Source: Bradyrhizobium diazoefficiens (GTDB lineage Bacteria > Pseudomonadota > Alphaproteobacteria > Rhizobiales > Xanthobacteraceae). Taken from it: 64,000 bases of DNA. The stretch spans positions 6,073,001-6,137,000 of the forward strand of contig NZ_CP067100.1 in NCBI RefSeq assembly GCF_016616235.1, in the 5' to 3' direction. A program made the position numbers and the translations under genes. Positions within the stretch are counted from its first letter, which is position 1, and each line of letters starts with the position of its first letter. The notes beneath the pieces were generated by a model. That model ran no database searches, was not told the origin of the DNA, and was given only the letters and a program-made list of their open reading frames with translations. This document shows, piece after piece, positions 34,879 to 44,070 of this stretch.

Positions 34879-37800
34879 ATGAAAATCACCCGCCTGCGCC
34901 TTCACGGCTTCAAGTCCTTCGTTGAGCCCACGGACTTCGTCATCGAGCCCGGCCTGACCGGCGTGGTCGGCCCCAATGGCTGCGGCAAGTCGAATCTCGT
35001 CGAAGCGCTGCGCTGGGCGATGGGTGAGACCTCGTACAAGAGCTTGCGCGCCGCCGACATGGACGCAGTGATCTTTGCAGGCTCCGGCAACCGTCCCGCG
35101 CGCAACCACGCCGAAGTGACGATGACGATCGACAACGCCGATCGCACCGCGCCGGCGGCGATGAACGACAGCCAGCTGCTCGAAATCTCCCGCCGCATCG
35201 AGCGTGAAGCGGGCTCGGTCTATCGCATCAACGGCCGCGACGTGCGCGCGCGCGACGTGCAGATCCTGTTCGCGGACGCCGCCACCGGCGCGCGCTCGCC
35301 CGCGCTCGTCCACCAGGGCAAGATCGGCGAGATCATCCAGGCCAAGCCCGAGCAGCGCCGCCGCGTGCTGGAAGACGCCGCCGGCGTGGCCGGTCTGCAC
35401 GCCCGCCGCCACGAAGCCGAGCTGCGGCTCAAGGCCGCCGAAACCAACCTCACCCGCGTCGAGGACGTGATCGGCCAGCTCGCAGGGCAAATGGAAGGCC
35501 TGAAGAAGCAGGCCCGCCAGGCGGTGCGCTATCGCGAAGTCGCGGCGAAGGTCCGCAAGGCCGAGGCCACGCTATTCCATCTGCGCTGGATCGGCGCCCA
35601 TGCCGACGTCAACGAATCCGGCCAGACCCACGATCTCGCCGTCCGCGAGATGGCCGAGCGCACCCAGCACCAGGCCGAAGCCGCCCGCATCCAGGCGATC
35701 CGCGCCGCCGAAATGCCGGCGCTGCGCGATGCCGAAGCACGCGCCGCCGCAGGTCTCCAGCGCCTGACCAATGCGCGCGAGCAGCTCGACCGCGAGGAAG
35801 AGCGCGCCAAGGAGCGCGTCGCCGAGCTCGAGCGGCGCCTCGCCCAGTTCGAAGGCGACATTTCCCGTGCTCAGCAACAAACTATGGACGCCGACGTCGC
35901 GCTGCAGCGGCTCGATACCGAAGACGCCGAGCTGAAGGAAGAGATCAAGTCGCGCGTCGAGAAGCGTTCCGGCGTCGACGAGCGCGTCGCCGAAGCCGAG
36001 GCGGTGCTGACCGAAACCGAGCAGCAGTTCGCCGAGCTCACCACAGCGCTCGCCGACCTCACCGCCAAGCGCAACCAGTTAGAGGCCAACGTCCGCACCC
36101 ACCGCGACAAGCTCGCCCGTCTCGACCAGGAGATCGCGAACGTCACCGCGGAAGAGCAGAAGCTCGCCGCCGAGACCGGCGGCTTCGGCGACCTCGACGA
36201 GCTGACCGCGGCGGTCGAGACCGCCGAGCAGACGCTGGCCGCTTCCGAAGCTGCCGCTCAAGCCAGCGAAGCCGCGCACGTCGCCGCCCGTCAGACGCTG
36301 GAATCCTCGCGCTCGCCGCTCGTCGAAGCCGACAAGCGCGTGCAGCGGCTGGAGACCGAGGCGCGCACGATCTCCAAGATCGTCAATGGCGAGACCAAGA
36401 ATCTGTGGCCGCCGATCATCGACGGCATCACCGTCCACAAGGGATTTGAGAAGGCGATCGGCGCCGCGCTCGGCGACGATCTCGACGCGCCCGTGGATCC
36501 CTCCGCGCCGATGCGCTGGACCAATGCCGGCGTCACCGATGGCGATCCGGAACTGCCCGAAGGCGTCACCCCGCTCGCCAATCACGTTCAGGCGCCGGCC
36601 GAGCTGGCGCGCCGCCTCGCGCAGATCGGCGTGGTACCGCGCGAGCGCGGCGCCGAGCTGGTCTCGCAGCTCAAGACCGGCCAGCGGCTGGTCTCGCCCG
36701 AGGGCGACGTCTGGCGCTGGGATGGCTTTGTCGCGGCGGCTCACGCCCCGACCGGCGCCGCGCGGCGGTTGGCCGAACGCGCCCGCCTCGTCGACATCGA
36801 GAACGAGCTCGAGCAGGCGCGTATCGACGCGCAGATCAAGCGGCAGGCGCTGGAGAATGCCGAGTCCGAATTGCAGATGGCGGCCAGCACCGAAGGCGCC
36901 AGCCGCGAAGCCTGGCGCGCCGCGCAGCGCGAGCTAAACGTCGCGCGCGAGCGCCACGCCACCGCCGAGCGCGAAATCAGCCGCCATGCCGCGCGCAAGG
37001 CGACGCTGTCGGAAGCGCACAGCCGTCTCGCCGCCGACCGCGCCGAAGCCGAAGCCGCCTACGAATACGCCGAAGCCGGCATCAGTGAGCTGCCATCGAG
37101 CGAGGACACCGAGACCCGTCTTGCCGCCGTCCGCAGCGACATCGAAGGCCAGCGCCGCATCGCCGCCCAGGTCCGCGCCGAGGCGCAGGCGCTGGCGCGC
37201 GAGGCCGAGCTCGCCGATCGCCGCGTCCAGGCGATTCTCGCCGAGCGCGCCGAGTGGCAGAATCGCAAGGAGAGCGCGGCCTCTCACATCGACACCATCC
37301 AGGCGCGTATTGCCGAGCTCACGATCGAGCGCAGCGATCTCGAAAACGCGCCCGCCGTCTTCGCCGAGAAGCGCAGCGCGCTGATCACCGAGATCGAATA
37401 CGCCGAAAACGACCGCCGCATGGCCGCCGACGCGCTCGCCGCCGCGGAGACCGCGATGGCCGAGACCGACCGCGTTGCCAAGCTGACGCTGGAGGCGCTC
37501 TCCAGCTCCCGCGAGGCCACCGCGCGCGCCGAGGAGCGCATGGAAAGCGCACGGCGCCGGCTCGAGGACATCGAGCGCGAGATTCGCGACATGCTGGAGG
37601 TCGAGCCGCAGGCCGTCGCGGGCCTTGCCGAGATCGAGCCCGGCGCCGAGCTGCCGCCGCTGCACGAGATCGAGGAAGACCTCGAAAAGATGCGCCGCGA
37701 CCGCGAGCGCCTCGGCGCCGTCAATCTGCGCGCCGAGGAAGAGCTGCGCGAGGTCGAGACCCAGCACACGGGTCTCGTCACCGAGCGCGACGACCTGGTC

Positions 37801-38343
37801 GAAGCCATCAAGCGGCTCCGTCAGGGCATCCAGAGCCTCAACAAGGAGGCGCGCGAGCGGCTCCTGACCTCGTTCGAGGTCGTCAACAACCATTTCAAGC
37901 GCCTGTTCGTCGAGCTGTTCGGCGGCGGCGAAGCCGCGCTGCACCTGATCGAGAGCGACGATCCGCTGGAGGCCGGCCTCGAGATCATCGCAAAACCGCC
38001 GGGCAAGAAGCCGCAGACGCTGTCGTTGCTCTCGGGCGGCGAGCAGGCGCTGACCGCGATGGCGCTGATCTTCGCGGTGTTCCTGACCAATCCCTCGCCG
38101 ATCTGCGTGCTGGACGAAGTCGACGCACCGCTCGACGACCACAACGTCGAGCGGTACTGCAACCTGCTGCACGAGATGACCGGGTCGACCGATACGCGCT
38201 TCATCATCATCACGCACAACCCGATCACGATGGCGCGGATGAACCGCCTGTTCGGCGTCACCATGGCCGAGCGCGGCGTCTCGCAGCTGGTGTCGGTCAG
38301 CCTGCAAGAGGCGGTGGACATTCTCGACCAGAACGTGGCTTGA
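34879..38343 (+). CDS. smc: Chromosome segregation protein SMC
   Basis: 1154 residues, full length. N-terminal ATPase half: LHGFKSFVEPTDFVIEPGLTGVVGPNGCGKSNLVEALRW with Walker A at 31-38. Two long Glu/Ala/Arg-rich coiled coils (about 165-500 and 630-1000) flank the hinge (about 505-625, with WPPIIDGITVHKGFEKAIGAALGDDLDAP). C-terminal half: LSLLSGGEQALTAMALIFAVF (signature, about 1051) and PICVLDEVDAPLDDHNVERY (Walker B, about 1074). The ATG at 34879 gives the standard start; GTG 34873 would add two residues. The scpAB genes are not in the window. Confidence 0.97.
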   Translation: MKITRLRLHGFKSFVEPTDFVIEPGLTGVVGPNGCGKSNLVEALRWAMGETSYKSLRAADMDAVIFAGSGNRPARNHAEVTMTIDNADRTAPAAMNDSQLLEISRRIEREAGSVYRINGRDVRARDVQILFADAATGARSPALVHQGKIGEIIQAKPEQRRRVLEDAAGVAGLHARRHEAELRLKAAETNLTRVEDVIGQLAGQMEGLKKQARQAVRYREVAAKVRKAEATLFHLRWIGAHADVNESGQTHDLAVREMAERTQHQAEAARIQAIRAAEMPALRDAEARAAAGLQRLTNAREQLDREEERAKERVAELERRLAQFEGDISRAQQQTMDADVALQRLDTEDAELKEEIKSRVEKRSGVDERVAEAEAVLTETEQQFAELTTALADLTAKRNQLEANVRTHRDKLARLDQEIANVTAEEQKLAAETGGFGDLDELTAAVETAEQTLAASEAAAQASEAAHVAARQTLESSRSPLVEADKRVQRLETEARTISKIVNGETKNLWPPIIDGITVHKGFEKAIGAALGDDLDAPVDPSAPMRWTNAGVTDGDPELPEGVTPLANHVQAPAELARRLAQIGVVPRERGAELVSQLKTGQRLVSPEGDVWRWDGFVAAAHAPTGAARRLAERARLVDIENELEQARIDAQIKRQALENAESELQMAASTEGASREAWRAAQRELNVARERHATAEREISRHAARKATLSEAHSRLAADRAEAEAAYEYAEAGISELPSSEDTETRLAAVRSDIEGQRRIAAQVRAEAQALAREAELADRRVQAILAERAEWQNRKESAASHIDTIQARIAELTIERSDLENAPAVFAEKRSALITEIEYAENDRRMAADALAAAETAMAETDRVAKLTLEALSSSREATARAEERMESARRRLEDIEREIRDMLEVEPQAVAGLAEIEPGAELPPLHEIEEDLEKMRRDRERLGAVNLRAEEELREVETQHTGLVTERDDLVEAIKRLRQGIQSLNKEARERLLTSFEVVNNHFKRLFVELFGGGEAALHLIESDDPLEAGLEIIAKPPGKKPQTLSLLSGGEQALTAMALIFAVFLTNPSPICVLDEVDAPLDDHNVERYCNLLHEMTGSTDTRFIIITHNPITMARMNRLFGVTMAERGVSQLVSVSLQEAVDILDQNVA

Positions 38344-38368
38344 GGCGCGATCCCTCCATAGCCATTGA

Positions 38369-38466
38369 CGTCATCATCCGCGCAGGCGGATGATCCAGTA
38401 CGCCGCGGCTTCTCGGTTGACGGCACTGTCTCGGAGTACTGGATGCCCCGCCTTCGCGGGGCATGA
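38369..38466. repeat. Palindromic intergenic repeat (GTCATCATCCGC...GGGGCATGAC)
   Basis: GTCATCATCCGCGCAGGCGGATGATCCAGTA on the left and TACTGGATGCCCCGCCTTCGCGGGGCATGAC on the right have matching layout: outer GTCAT/ATGAC, inner CCAGTA/TACTGG, each arm with its own hairpin. It separates smc from the Rsm22-like gene. Confidence 0.65.
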
Positions 38467-38472
38467 CTGCGG

Positions 38473-39453
38473 ATGATGATAGCCCCCACCCTCCCCGCCG
38501 AACTGAAAGCCGCCCTCGACGCCAGACTCCAGGGCTTCTCCCGCACCGACGCCGCGCAGCGATCGCAGAGAATCTCGACGACCTATCGCGCCGGCGGCGG
38601 CTCCGGCACGATCAAGTCGGAGGCCGATGCGCTCGCTTATGCGCTGGCGCGGATGCCGGCAACCTACGCGGCCGTGGCCGCAAGCCTCAACGCGCTGACC
38701 GAGATCGCACCAAATCTCGCCCCGGAGACATTGCTCGACGTCGGTGCCGGCCCGGGCACCGCGAGCTGGGCCGCTGCGGAGGCGTTTCCGTCGCTGCAGG
38801 ATTTCACCCTGCTCGATGCCAACAGCACACTCAGCCGTCTCGCGCTCGACCTCGCACGTGACAGCACGCGGCTCTCGGATTGCCGCTATCTGCCGGGCGA
38901 TGCCGGCGTCAACCTCGCCGAAGTCCTGCAGGCCGATCTCGTCATCGCCAACTACATCATCGGCGAGCTCGGCGAGGCCGATCAGCGTAAGCTGACGGAA
39001 GCGATGTGGGCGAAGGCACGCCATGCGCTGGTCGTGATCGAGCCCGGCACGCCCGCCGGCTACGCCCGCATTCTTGCGTTGCGCCAACAATTGATCGCGC
39101 AAGGCGCTTTCGTCGGTGCGCCCTGCCCGCACGAAAGACCCTGCCCGCTCACAGCGCCCGACTGGTGCCATTTCAGCCAGCGCCTGCCGCGCTCGCAGGC
39201 GCACCGCCAGATCAAGGGCGCCGAGGTCCCGTTCGAGGACGAGCGCTTTATCTATGTCGCGCTGACCCGCGCGCCGCCGGCAACGCGTGCCTCACGCGTG
39301 CTGGCGCCGCCGGATGTCGGCAAGGCCGAGATCGCGGCCAAGCTCTGCACCGAGGCCGGGGTCGAGTTTGCGAAAGTGCCACGCCGCGACAAGGCAGCCT
39401 ACGCGAGCGCCCGGCGCTGGCGCTGGGGCGATGCTGTCATTGCGGAAAGTTAA
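38473..39453 (+). CDS. Rsm22-like small ribosomal subunit methyltransferase family protein
   Basis: 326 residues. PETLLDVGAGPGTASWAAAEAFPSL is a SAM-binding motif I at about 84-100, and LVIANYIIGELGEADQRKLTEAMW fits the Rsm22 family. PCPHERPCPLTAPDWCHFSQRLPRS carries the family's Cys motif (a C-x6-C-like set with a downstream Cys), and FEDERFIYVALTR follows. Mitochondrial Rsm22/METTL17 assists small-subunit assembly and binds Fe-S. The bacterial role is presumed to be ribosome maturation. Start is ATG at 38473 (an ATG follows directly). Confidence 0.88.
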   Translation: MMIAPTLPAELKAALDARLQGFSRTDAAQRSQRISTTYRAGGGSGTIKSEADALAYALARMPATYAAVAASLNALTEIAPNLAPETLLDVGAGPGTASWAAAEAFPSLQDFTLLDANSTLSRLALDLARDSTRLSDCRYLPGDAGVNLAEVLQADLVIANYIIGELGEADQRKLTEAMWAKARHALVVIEPGTPAGYARILALRQQLIAQGAFVGAPCPHERPCPLTAPDWCHFSQRLPRSQAHRQIKGAEVPFEDERFIYVALTRAPPATRASRVLAPPDVGKAEIAAKLCTEAGVEFAKVPRRDKAAYASARRWRWGDAVIAES

Positions 39454-39592
39454 CCTCGATCGGCGCTTTTGCCTTGAACTCGGATGGTTCCTCGCCCGAC
39501 CAAGTCTTACCTTTCTCTGCGCCGGGGCTCTCGTCCTGCGCCAATTTGGTCTACCCTCGCGCCCGCCTCAAATTCCCTTCAGGAGTCTCTCC

Positions 39593-40153
39593 ATGTCGAC
39601 CGGCTGGATCGTTCTCGGCGTCATCGTCGTCCTCGTGTTCCTGGCCTTCAGCGCCTACAACCGCCTGGTCGCGCTGGGCCAGCGCGTCGGACAGGCCTTT
39701 GCCGATATCGACGTGCAGCTCAAGCAACGTCACGACCTGGTACCGAACCTGGTCGAGACGGTGAAGGGTTATGCCTCGCATGAGCGCGGCACGCTCGACG
39801 ACGTCATCAAGGCACGCAATTCGGCGATGTCGGCGCAAGGCCCGGCGCAGGTGTCCGCGGCCGAGAACCAGCTCTCCGGCGCGCTCGGCCGGCTGATCGC
39901 GCTGTCGGAGGCCTATCCTGACCTCAAGGCCAACGCCAATTTCCAGCAGCTCGCATCCGAGCTCTCCGACCTCGAGAACAAGATCGCCGCAAGCCGCCGC
40001 TTCTTCAACAACGCGGTCCAGGAATACAACACCGGCATCCAGCAGATGCCCGCGGCTTTGTTCGCCGGCATGTTCGGCTTCACCAGGAAGGAGTTCTTCG
40101 ATCTCGGCACCAGCCGCACCGAGGTCGAGGCGGCGCCGCAGGTGAAATTCTGA
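39593..40153 (+). CDS. LemA-family membrane protein
   Basis: 186 residues. One N-terminal helix (WIVLGVIVVLVFLAFSAY) anchors a long helical domain. NRLVALGQRVGQAFADIDVQLKQRHDLVPNLVETVKGYASHE and the C-terminal NPxF-like YNTGIQQMPAALFAGMFGFTRKEFFDL are LemA hallmarks. The ATG at 39593 has AGGAG 8-12 nt upstream. LemA proteins are widespread inner-membrane proteins of uncertain function. An M48 peptidase starts 32 nt downstream; this LemA-M48 pair is common and suggests joint membrane quality control, which is inference. Confidence 0.92.
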   Translation: MSTGWIVLGVIVVLVFLAFSAYNRLVALGQRVGQAFADIDVQLKQRHDLVPNLVETVKGYASHERGTLDDVIKARNSAMSAQGPAQVSAAENQLSGALGRLIALSEAYPDLKANANFQQLASELSDLENKIAASRRFFNNAVQEYNTGIQQMPAALFAGMFGFTRKEFFDLGTSRTEVEAAPQVKF

Positions 40154-40185
40154 TTTGAGCCGATAGGCCGGCAGGGCAACGCGTC

Positions 40186-41391
40186 ATGGCCGCGTATGGT
40201 CTCTACACGCACATCGCCTCGAACAAGTTTCGTTCGATGGTGCTGCTCGCCGGCCTGTTCGCGCTGGTCTATGTGCTGGTCTATGCCGGCGCACTGATCG
40301 CCGAAGTCGTCATCAACGGCAACGAGACCGTCGCCTATTATCTGAACCGCGCCTTCCACGATTTGATCGTCGCTGCACCGGTTGCCACGATCGTGACGGC
40401 GGCCTGGGTCGTGATCGCCTATTTCTTCCATCAGTCGATGATCGACGCCGTCACCGGCGGCCACGACGTCACCCGGCAGGAGGCGCCGCGGCTGTATAAC
40501 CTGCTCGAAAACCTCTGCATCTCGCGCGGCATCACCATGCCGAAGCTGAAGATCATGGAAAGCCCGGCGCTGAACGCATTCGCGACCGGCCTCAATCCGC
40601 GGCAATATTCGGTCACCGTCACCACCGGTCTCCTCAATGCGCTCAACGACAAGGAGATCGAGGCGGTGCTGGGCCACGAGCTGACCCACATCAAGAACGG
40701 CGACGTACAGCTGATGGTGGTCGCCGTCATCATCGCCGGCGTGGTCGGCTTCTTCGGCGAATTGTTCTTCCGCCTGTTCACCAATTTCAGCTGGAGTTCC
40801 GGCGGCGGATCATGGTCCTCCGGATCGTCCTCGTCGTCGCGGTCGTCCTCATCGAGCGACAGCAAGAACTCTGGCGGCGGCGCGGTGATCGTCATCATCA
40901 TCGCGATCGTGCTGATCGTGGTGGCCTGGCTGCTGTCCCAGGTGGTGAAGCTCGCGCTGTCGCGCTCGCGCGAATTTCTCGCCGACGCCGGCTCGGTCGA
41001 GCTGACCAAAAATCCGGACGCGATGATCTCGGCGCTGCGCAAGATCGAGAACCGGGGCGAGCTGCCGGGCGCGACCTCGGCGGTGATGGAGCTCTGCGTC
41101 GACAATCCGCGCGAGGGTTTTGCCGATCTGTTCGCGACCCACCCCTCGGTGCAGTCGCGGGTCGATGCACTGGTCAAGTTTGCCGGTGGCCATGATCCCG
41201 GTCCGCTGCCGGACCCTGCCGACGAAACGGAACAGTCCGAAGCGCCGCGCGATCCGCAAGACAATCCGCCGCCGAAGACGCAGGGACCGTGGAGCGATTC
41301 AGCGGGTCCATCCAATCCGCCGCCCGTGCCTGCACCCAATCCTTCAGGAACCCCGGCAGCGAATCCCATAGGACCGTGGGGCCACCGCTGA
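40186..41391 (+). CDS. M48 family membrane zinc metalloprotease (HtpX-like)
   Basis: 401 residues. Helices near 18-42 and 64-82 lead to the catalytic EIEAVLGHELTHIKNGDVQLM (HExxH, His164 to His168). Two more helices lie at about 176-196 and 232-252, and SREFLADAGSVELTKN gives the third zinc ligand Glu263. Between the last two helices is an unusual loop of Ser, Gly and Trp with a Ser run (about 202-231). The C-terminal 65 residues are Pro-rich (QDNPPPKTQGP, PSNPPPVPAPNPSG). HtpX-type proteases degrade damaged membrane proteins. It pairs with lemA. Confidence 0.93.
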   Translation: MAAYGLYTHIASNKFRSMVLLAGLFALVYVLVYAGALIAEVVINGNETVAYYLNRAFHDLIVAAPVATIVTAAWVVIAYFFHQSMIDAVTGGHDVTRQEAPRLYNLLENLCISRGITMPKLKIMESPALNAFATGLNPRQYSVTVTTGLLNALNDKEIEAVLGHELTHIKNGDVQLMVVAVIIAGVVGFFGELFFRLFTNFSWSSGGGSWSSGSSSSSRSSSSSDSKNSGGGAVIVIIIAIVLIVVAWLLSQVVKLALSRSREFLADAGSVELTKNPDAMISALRKIENRGELPGATSAVMELCVDNPREGFADLFATHPSVQSRVDALVKFAGGHDPGPLPDPADETEQSEAPRDPQDNPPPKTQGPWSDSAGPSNPPPVPAPNPSGTPAANPIGPWGHR

Positions 41392-41609
41392 GGCACCCGG
41401 CTGGCTGCGGTTTGCGGCGGTTTCACAACGATCGGGAAAAACCTCTGGAATTGGCGCAACGGGAGCCTGCGGAATTGAATTCTCCCTTGTTTCTGCCATG
41501 TTCGCGCCCAACAGCAGACTTGGGACGATCCTCGGGACATCCTTGGACATCGATTTGGGGCCCGGCCGATTGCGACCTCGCGATCGGGGGCGCGCGTGAG
41601 GGGACTTAA

Positions 41610-42362
41610 ATGGCAAAGCCGGCAGTGGTTGTGGTGGGCGCGGACAAGGGCGGGGTCGGCAAGACCACGGTGTCGCGCACCTTGCTCGATTATTTCTCAG
41701 CCAACAACGTGCCGACGCGCGCCTTCGACACGGAGTCGCCGCGCGGAACCCTGAAGCGCTTCCACCCCGACATCACCGAGATCGTCGACATGACGACGAC
41801 GTCGGACCAGATGAAGATCTTCGACACGCTCAACGCGGTGAGCCCGTCGGTGACCGTCATCGATGTTCGCGCCGGCCTGCTCTCGCCGGCGCTGGCCTCG
41901 CTGCGCGACATCGGTTTCCTCGACGCCGCCAAGGCCGGCCAGATCACCTTCGCGGTGTTTCATATCCTCGGCCCCTCGATCGCCTCGCTGGAGGAGATCG
42001 CCGAGACCGCTGGCTTCATGGGCGGCGCGAAATATTTCCTGGTGAAGAACTTCATCAACGACACCCAGTTCTTCCAGTGGGATCAGGCGACCTACAATTC
42101 CTATTTCCACCGCATCAAGGATGCGACCGAGCTGACCATCCCCAAGCTCAACGAAATGGCCTATGAGCAGGTCGAAGTGTCGTCCGTTCCGTTCCTCAAA
42201 TTCGTCGCCAACAAGCGCATGAATGACGAGGCCGCGAACTATTCGTTCGTGCTGCGCGGCTATGTCCGGCACTGGCTGGCCAATGTCTGGAGCGAGTTCG
42301 ACCGCATCCGCCTGACCGACATCGTCGGTTCGAAGCCCGTGACCCGCAACAGCGAAAAATAG
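41610..42362 (+). CDS. ParA/MinD-like P-loop ATPase, uncharacterised (first of tandem pair)
   Basis: 250 residues. AVVVVGADKGGVGKTTVSRTLLDYFSANNVPTRAFDTESPRG contains the deviant Walker A KGGVGKTT (13-20) with the signature Lys of the ParA/MinD class. SVTVIDVRAGLLSPALASL stands in the Walker B region. The later part (GGAKYFLVKNFINDTQFFQWDQATYNSYFHRI) is unlike plasmid or chromosome ParA or MinD. I do not recognise a named family. A related but divergent P-loop gene follows in the same direction 62 nt downstream. No ParB or other partner is adjacent. Confidence 0.8.
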   Translation: MAKPAVVVVGADKGGVGKTTVSRTLLDYFSANNVPTRAFDTESPRGTLKRFHPDITEIVDMTTTSDQMKIFDTLNAVSPSVTVIDVRAGLLSPALASLRDIGFLDAAKAGQITFAVFHILGPSIASLEEIAETAGFMGGAKYFLVKNFINDTQFFQWDQATYNSYFHRIKDATELTIPKLNEMAYEQVEVSSVPFLKFVANKRMNDEAANYSFVLRGYVRHWLANVWSEFDRIRLTDIVGSKPVTRNSEK

Positions 42363-42424
42363 TTGCACGGCCCGGGCTGATACGGCTGGATTGGAGCGGA
42401 GAGTTCGCTCAGATAATAGCCGCA

Positions 42425-43093
42425 ATGGCCGCGACACCCGTCTACATCATCTGCTCGCCCCGCCCGCAGGTCGGCAAGACCCTGCTGGCGCGGCTGCTCG
42501 CCGAATTCCTGCTGCTCAAGAACGGCAACGTCGCGGCCTTCGACGTCAATCTGAAGGAGCCGTCGCTGCTCGACTATCTGCCTGGCATCACCGAGACCGC
42601 CGACGTGATCGACACCTACGGCAAGATGCAGCTGATGGACCGGGTCATCGTCGATGACGGGCTCGCCAAGGTGATCGACCTCGGCTTCCACGCCTTCGAC
42701 GAGTTCTTCAAGATGACCGACGAGATCGGCCTCCTGAAAGAGGCCGCGCGCCGGCATGTCGCGCCACAGATCCTGTTCGTCGCCGACACCGACCGGGTCT
42801 CGGTCCGCGCCCATGAGATGCTGCGCGCCCGGATCCCGCGGATGACCCTGATCACGGTGGACAATGAATACGTCATCCGCGGCGAGCTGCCGGCCGCGAT
42901 GGAAGGGGGCCGGCTGCTCCGCCTGCCGGCCCTGCCCGGCTTCCTCAAGACCTATATCGACCGGCTGAACTTCTCCTTCACCGGCTATCTGCGCCAGGAA
43001 AGGGACTCTTCGACCGAGCTGCATCAGTGGACCCGGCGGAACTATCTCGCCTTCCGCGAGCTCGAGCTTAGCTTGATTTTGCAACGATCCTAG
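42425..43093 (+). CDS. P-loop NTPase, uncharacterised (second of tandem pair)
   Basis: 222 residues. ATPVYIICSPRPQVGKTLLARLLAEFLLLKNGNVAAFDVNLKEPSL begins with a Walker A-like PQVGKT (14-19). It lacks the signature Lys of the neighbour, having PRPQVGKT where ParA proteins have KGGVGKT. The following VAAFDVNLKEPSL matches the position of the first gene's TRAFDTESPRG, so the two share an ancestor or fold. QILFVADTDRVSVRAHEMLRARIPRMTLITVDNEYVI is the later core. Function unknown; co-transcription with the preceding gene is likely. Confidence 0.75.
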   Translation: MAATPVYIICSPRPQVGKTLLARLLAEFLLLKNGNVAAFDVNLKEPSLLDYLPGITETADVIDTYGKMQLMDRVIVDDGLAKVIDLGFHAFDEFFKMTDEIGLLKEAARRHVAPQILFVADTDRVSVRAHEMLRARIPRMTLITVDNEYVIRGELPAAMEGGRLLRLPALPGFLKTYIDRLNFSFTGYLRQERDSSTELHQWTRRNYLAFRELELSLILQRS

Positions 43094-43182
43094 GCGACAA
43101 TTTTACCCGGACAATATTGACGGCAACCAGGACCTCGCTTATTGAAGACGCCCGTCGGCGTCCCTCAGCAAAGGTCCTCACT

Positions 43183-43515
43183 GTGAGCATCCACCGGAAG
43201 GCAGCCATCACCGCCTACAAGGAGCGGAAGACCATTGCGGGCATCTACGTCGTGCGCTGCGCGGCCTCGGGCGAGGCCTGGGTCGGCCAAGCTCCGAGCC
43301 TGGAGACGATCCAGAACCGCATCTGGTTCTCGCTGCGCCAGGGCAATCATATGTGCCGCAGCCTCCAGGCCGCCTGGAATGCGTATGGCGAAGCAGGCCT
43401 GACGTTCAGCCAGTGCGAGCGGCTGGAGGACGAGGAGACTGCTTACGTCAGGAACGCTCTCCTGAAGGAGCGCGTGCTGCATTGGCGAGCCGAGCTGAAG
43501 GCGGAGGCGATCTAA
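43183..43515 (+). CDS. GIY-YIG domain small protein
   Basis: 110 residues. KTIAGIYVVRCAASGEAWVGQAPSLETIQNRIWFSLRQGNH shows the GIY..(x10)..WVG core of the GIY-YIG nuclease fold (YIG replaced by WVG) and the downstream Arg in the NRIWFSLR helix. I chose the GTG at 43183 because AAAGG lies 8 nt upstream; an in-frame TTG at 43117 would add 22 residues with no resemblance. Single-domain members of this family have no fixed role and may not be active nucleases. Confidence 0.7.
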   Translation: MSIHRKAAITAYKERKTIAGIYVVRCAASGEAWVGQAPSLETIQNRIWFSLRQGNHMCRSLQAAWNAYGEAGLTFSQCERLEDEETAYVRNALLKERVLHWRAELKAEAI

Positions 43516-43521
43516 AAGCGC

Positions 43522-44061
<540 letters not shown>

Positions 44062-44070
44062 TGGTGCCTC

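Noticed and set aside
40800..40875. Simple-sequence repeat (TCC/TCG-rich) in the M48 gene as a phase-variation tract
   Set aside because: The serine codons are mixed (TCC, TCG, AGC, TCA) and the unit is three bases, so slippage would not shift the frame.
41610..42362. Plasmid or chromosome partition locus from ParA-like gene
   Set aside because: No ParB gene and no parS-like repeats next to it; the C-terminal half is unlike partition ParA.
43183..43515. Homing endonuclease or mobile intron from the GIY-YIG domain
   Set aside because: The protein is a lone 110-residue domain with no intron, DNA-binding domain or disrupted host gene nearby.
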